Assembly (NCBI RefSeq): GCF_024323335.1 | Contig: NC_066583.1 | Span: 278,275,910-278,339,909 of the forward strand | Direction of reading: 5' to 3' | DNA from: Lathyrus oleraceus | Lineage: Eukaryota; Streptophyta; Magnoliopsida; Fabales; Fabaceae | DNA length: 64,000 bases | Shown here: positions 61,901 to 64,000 of the stretch, one piece after another | Position numbering within the stretch: the stretch's first letter is position 1 | Layout: each line of letters begins with the position of its first letter | Program-made: the position numbers and the translations under genes | The notes under the pieces: model-generated | Databases searched by the model: none | Told to the model about the DNA's origin: nothing | Seen by the model: only the letters and a program-made list of their open reading frames with translations

Positions 61901-62408
61901 GATTAAGATGATTCAGGAGAAGATGAGGATTGCTCAGAGTCGTCAGAAGAGTTATCACGACAAGAGGAGGAAGTCACTTGAGTTCCAAGAGGGAGATCAT
62001 GTGTTTCTTCGTGTTACTCCGATAACTGGGGTTGGTCGAGCTTTGAAGTCGAAGAAGCTGACACCTCGATTTATTGGTCCTTATCAGATTTTGGAGAGGA
62101 TAGGGGAGGTAGCCTATCGTATCGCTTTACCGCCGTCACTTGCGAATTTGCATGAGGTTTTTCATGTGTCTCAGTTGAGGAGGTACATTCCTGATCCGTC
62201 GCATGTGGTCCAAGTAGATGATGTACAGGTGAGAGATAACCTGACTATTGAAACATCACCTATGAGGATCGAGGATCGAGAGTTGAAGCAGTTGGGGGGT
62301 AAAGAGATTGTTTTGGTAAAGGTAACTTGGGGAGGACCAGCAGGTGGCAATGTGACTTGGGAACTTGAGAGTGAGATGAAGGAGTCTTATCCAGAGTTAT
62401 TCGCTTGA
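58947..62408 (+). CDS. gag-pol: Gag-pol polyprotein of G, in-frame deletion of nucleocapsid knuckle and protease
   Basis: An uninterrupted frame of 1153 codons. Residues 1-167: gag capsid-like part ([32 protein letters not shown]). At about residue 167 (nucleotide 59449) gag passes directly into the linker [13 protein letters not shown] that normally follows protease, so no Cys-His knuckle and no D-T/S-G site exist. [10 protein letters not shown], active site FIDD at 377-380. RNase H: Asp526 (YCDAS). Integrase: zinc domain from His739 to Cys776/Cys779, catalytic Asp809, Asp870, Glu906 (D,D35E). C-terminus: [12 protein letters not shown] and chromodomain-like [20 protein letters not shown]. 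Full Tekay polyproteins are usually some 300-400 residues longer. RT and integrase look active; processing would need a protease from elsewhere. Confidence 0.93.
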   Translation: MAGRGRDDAAIAEALGMLAGVLGGNPNVVGLGAARQLSEFQKNNPPMFKGAYDPDGAQKWLKEIEMIFRVTECADNQKVRFGTHMLSEEADDWWVAARTELEAAGSAEITWAVFRERFLRKYFPEDVRGKKEIEFLELKQGNRSVTEYAAKFTELSKYYTPYDEAVADGAELFMLLATLEAKDKLVICDLAVVCDFPDVFPKEVNELPPEREVEFSIDLVPGTRPISMAPYRMSAVELTELKSQLEDLLDKKFIRPSVSPWGAPVLLVKKKEGTMRLCVDYRKLNKVTIKNRYPLPRIDDLMDQLVGASVFSKIDLRSGYHQIRVKTEDIQKTAFRTRYGHYEYSVMPFGVTNAPGVFMEYMNRIFHPYLDKFVVVFIDDILVYSKSEEEHAEHLRVVLGVLREKKLFAKLSKCEFWLEEVSFLGHVVSRGGVAVDPSKIEAVSKWEAPKSVSEIRSFLGLAGYYRKFIEGFSKLALPLTMLTRKGQAFVWDSKCEEGFQELKRRLTTAPILILPSPSEPFEVYCDASLLGLGGVLMQNKQVVAYASRQLKVHERNYPTHDLELAAVVFVLKLWRHYLYGSRFEVFSDHKSLKYLFDQKELNMRQRRWLEFLKDYDFGLNYHPGKANVVADALSRKSLHMSMLMVKELDLIEQFRDLSLVCESTHNSVKLGMLKLTSGILDEIREGQKSDVLLVDKLTLVNQGQGGEFRVDENGVLKFGNRVCIPDVTELKKSILEEGHRSGLSIHPGATKMYHDLKKLFWWPGMKREIASFVYSCLTCQKSKIEHQKPFGLMQPLAIPEWKWDSISMDFVSGLPRTIKNFEAIWVIVDRLTKSAHFIPIRMDYPLERLAELYIEKIVSLHGIPSSIVSDRDPRFTSKFWEGLQRALGTKLRLSSAYHPQTDGQTERTIQSLEDLLRACVLEKGGAWDCYLPLIEFAYNNSFHSSIGMAPFEALYGRRCRTPLCWYESGESVVVGPEIVQQTTEKIKMIQEKMRIAQSRQKSYHDKRRKSLEFQEGDHVFLRVTPITGVGRALKSKKLTPRFIGPYQILERIGEVAYRIALPPSLANLHEVFHVSQLRRYIPDPSHVVQVDDVQVRDNLTIETSPMRIEDRELKQLGGKEIVLVKVTWGGPAGGNVTWELESEMKESYPELFA

Positions 62409-62437
62409 GGTATGTTTTCGAGGACGAAAACTCTTTT

Positions 62438-62450
62438 AGTGGGGGAGAGT
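62438..62450 (+). promoter_or_regulatory. Polypurine tract of element G
   Basis: AGTGGGGGAGAGT directly before the 3' LTR; intact plus-strand primer site. Confidence 0.88.
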
Positions 62451-64000
62451 TGTAACACCCCGATAAAATATGATAATTATTTAAATTAAGTTAATATATA
62501 TTTATTAATTTAATTAAATAATTGGAATATTATTGGATTATTATTATTGGAATAATAAAGTTGGAATATATATAAAGAGTTCCAGTTGGTAAAAAGGGTT
62601 TTTCACGTGAAAACCAGAGAAGCGACAGAAAGTGAGAAAAGGGCAAAGAGGAAGAGCAAGAGAACAAGGGTTGAAGAAGGGAAAAGCTTGAAGCTAAAGG
62701 ATTGCCGGATTAACTCAGGTAAGGGGGGTTTATCGTCGTTTAATGGGTATTATGGGTTAACATGTAATGGGTAGTAATAAGCCATTGAATTGACCCTAAT
62801 TGGGATGAGGAATGCTGTAAATAGTGATGAATAAGTTATGTTAAAACTGTAATTGAATCTATATGTGGGTGAGTCGTAGTTTTCTGGACGTGTAGCTTTT
62901 TACGGAATCGAAATCGGAGGTCCGGAAGTCCTCCGACGGTGAAAAATGCGGGGGATTCTGCATTCTGTTCGTGTTAGCGCAGGAACAGCTTTCTGTCTTG
63001 CGTTAACCGGTTAACCCAGAGTGTTAACCGGTTAACACTGTTATGAATTATGAGAAATTGCTGTCTGTCTTGCGTTAACCGGTTAACCCAGGGCGTTAAC
63101 CGGTTAACACTGTTAAAAATTGCCAGAAAGCGTGTTCTGTGTTGCGTTAACCGGTTAACCCAGAGCGTTAACCGGTTAACACTGTTTGAAAAGTGGAAAA
63201 TTGATATTCAAATATTGTGTACATATTTGACGTTTGGCCTATATTGGTGTATGATATAGTAGGGATCATTTCCCGTTGTTTTGAGCAGTAGGGGTATTAG
63301 TAGAGTGTGCTAATACTGTAATTTATTATTTGGCATGACATGATATGATTTTGTGATAAATATGCTGATAATGTATGATGGTATGCATAATGCTGTGAAT
63401 ATATCTATTATGTATGCAATTGTGGATGGACTGTTTATGGCTTAGAGTGTGAGCATATGTCCATTGTGGATTGTTGTTGATGTTTGCATGCTAGGTGATT
63501 TAGCGTGCATAGTATGGCCTTTATGGTGGTAGCTAATTCCCATGGTGAGGAATTAGTGAGTGAGTTGTTGTGGATTGTTGTTGATGTTTGCATGCTAGGT
63601 GATTTAGCGTGCATAGCATGGCCTTTATGGTGGTAGCTAATTCCCATGGTGAGGAATTAGTGAGTGAGTCACTAGGTCTCAAATGAGTGGGACTAGTGAG
63701 CTTGGTAGCCGTATCTGGATTTGATCGGTGAGGTTGAACTATGTGTTCACGAATAGTCGGTACCGCATGCATGGAGTCTCATTGCATAATGTATGTATGG
63801 CGTATAATATGAATGGATGTATTCCAATATTATACGTGTATTTTGTGTTTGTGTTGAGTATGATTGTGAGTTGATGTTGCCGTTGCTGAATGTGTGATAT
63901 GATTAGGGTGATGAAATGTGTTAATTTACTTAGCATTACATGATATTTTATAATGCTTATTATATCGATTGAGGAACTCACCCTTACAACTATGTTTCAG
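62451..64000 (+). repeat. 3' LTR of element G (cut by window end)
   Basis: Matches 56928-58477 base for base except for nine substitutions that I could see. Contains the same TATA box, six palindromes and 104-bp duplication. The remaining ~345 bp and the right target duplication are outside the window. Confidence 0.93.

Larger units (their letters stand above)
56928..64000 (+). mobile_element. Element G: young Tekay-type chromovirus (Ty3-gypsy) with internally deleted polyprotein
   Basis: 5' LTR 56928-58822, PBS, one open gag-pol frame, polypurine tract and 3' LTR from 62451 to the window edge (about 350 bp of it missing). The two LTRs align without a net indel over 1550 bp. It is inserted in E gag, in the opposite orientation to its relative F. 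The right target duplication lies outside the window; the left five bases are GCAGG. Confidence 0.93.

Overview
The window is repeat-dense plant nuclear DNA with no convincing host gene. Everything that can be recognised is a transposable element, mostly LTR retrotransposons nested in or joined to one another. Several Ogre/Tat-type Ty3-gypsy elements are present: multi-kb LTRs, an extra ORF1 upstream of gag, a tRNA-Arg-type primer site and long tandem arrays between integrase and 3' LTR. That abundance suggests a large-genome legume, most likely tribe Fabeae (pea, vetch, lentil or Lathyrus). The host assignment is inference.

Layout. 1-17727: Ogre-like element A (minus strand). It runs from its 3' UTR array at the left edge through decayed int, RNase H, RT, pro, gag and ORF1 to a PBS and a 5' LTR. 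A Ty1-copia-type solo LTR (13118-14446) sits inside that LTR. 17728-35750: a head-to-tail train of LTRs and 3' UTR arrays, all minus strand and with no coding region: B 3' UTR plus LTR stub, LTR C, LTR D carrying a GC-rich hAT-type MITE, D 3' UTR plus LTR stub, and LTR E. 35751-39216 and 56278-56927: the rest of element E, whose gag is split by element F. 39217-56277: element F, a dead Tekay-type chromovirus (minus strand). Its 3' LTR carries a 5-kb Ogre-type solo LTR (39469-44518) and its 5' LTR carries a broken hAT transposon (52521-55702). 56928-64000: element G, a young Tekay-type element (plus strand) inserted in E gag, with near-identical LTRs and one open 1153-codon gag-pol frame.

Relative order from nesting: E is older than F and G; F is older than the solo LTR H and the hAT element. 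G looks youngest, with nine differences counted by eye over about 1.55 kb of LTR. Its polyprotein has an in-frame deletion that removes the nucleocapsid knuckle and the protease, so it probably depends on another element.

The most unusual signal is structural. The 3' UTR arrays of the Ogre-like elements, although unrelated in sequence, are built of short inverted repeats around a conserved element-specific loop. In several cases both arms change together between units (7-9 bp arms around ACTCTTG in D, 6 bp arms around GAAAAGCAT in E, 5 bp arms around AGTTACTG or GGTTAA in A and B). Separately, perfect palindromes are tandemly arrayed in the LTRs of the copia-type solo LTR and of G with the same pair-then-ACTG architecture. 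Ogre-type LTRs also carry a copy of the PBS core about 50 bp inside their 3' end.
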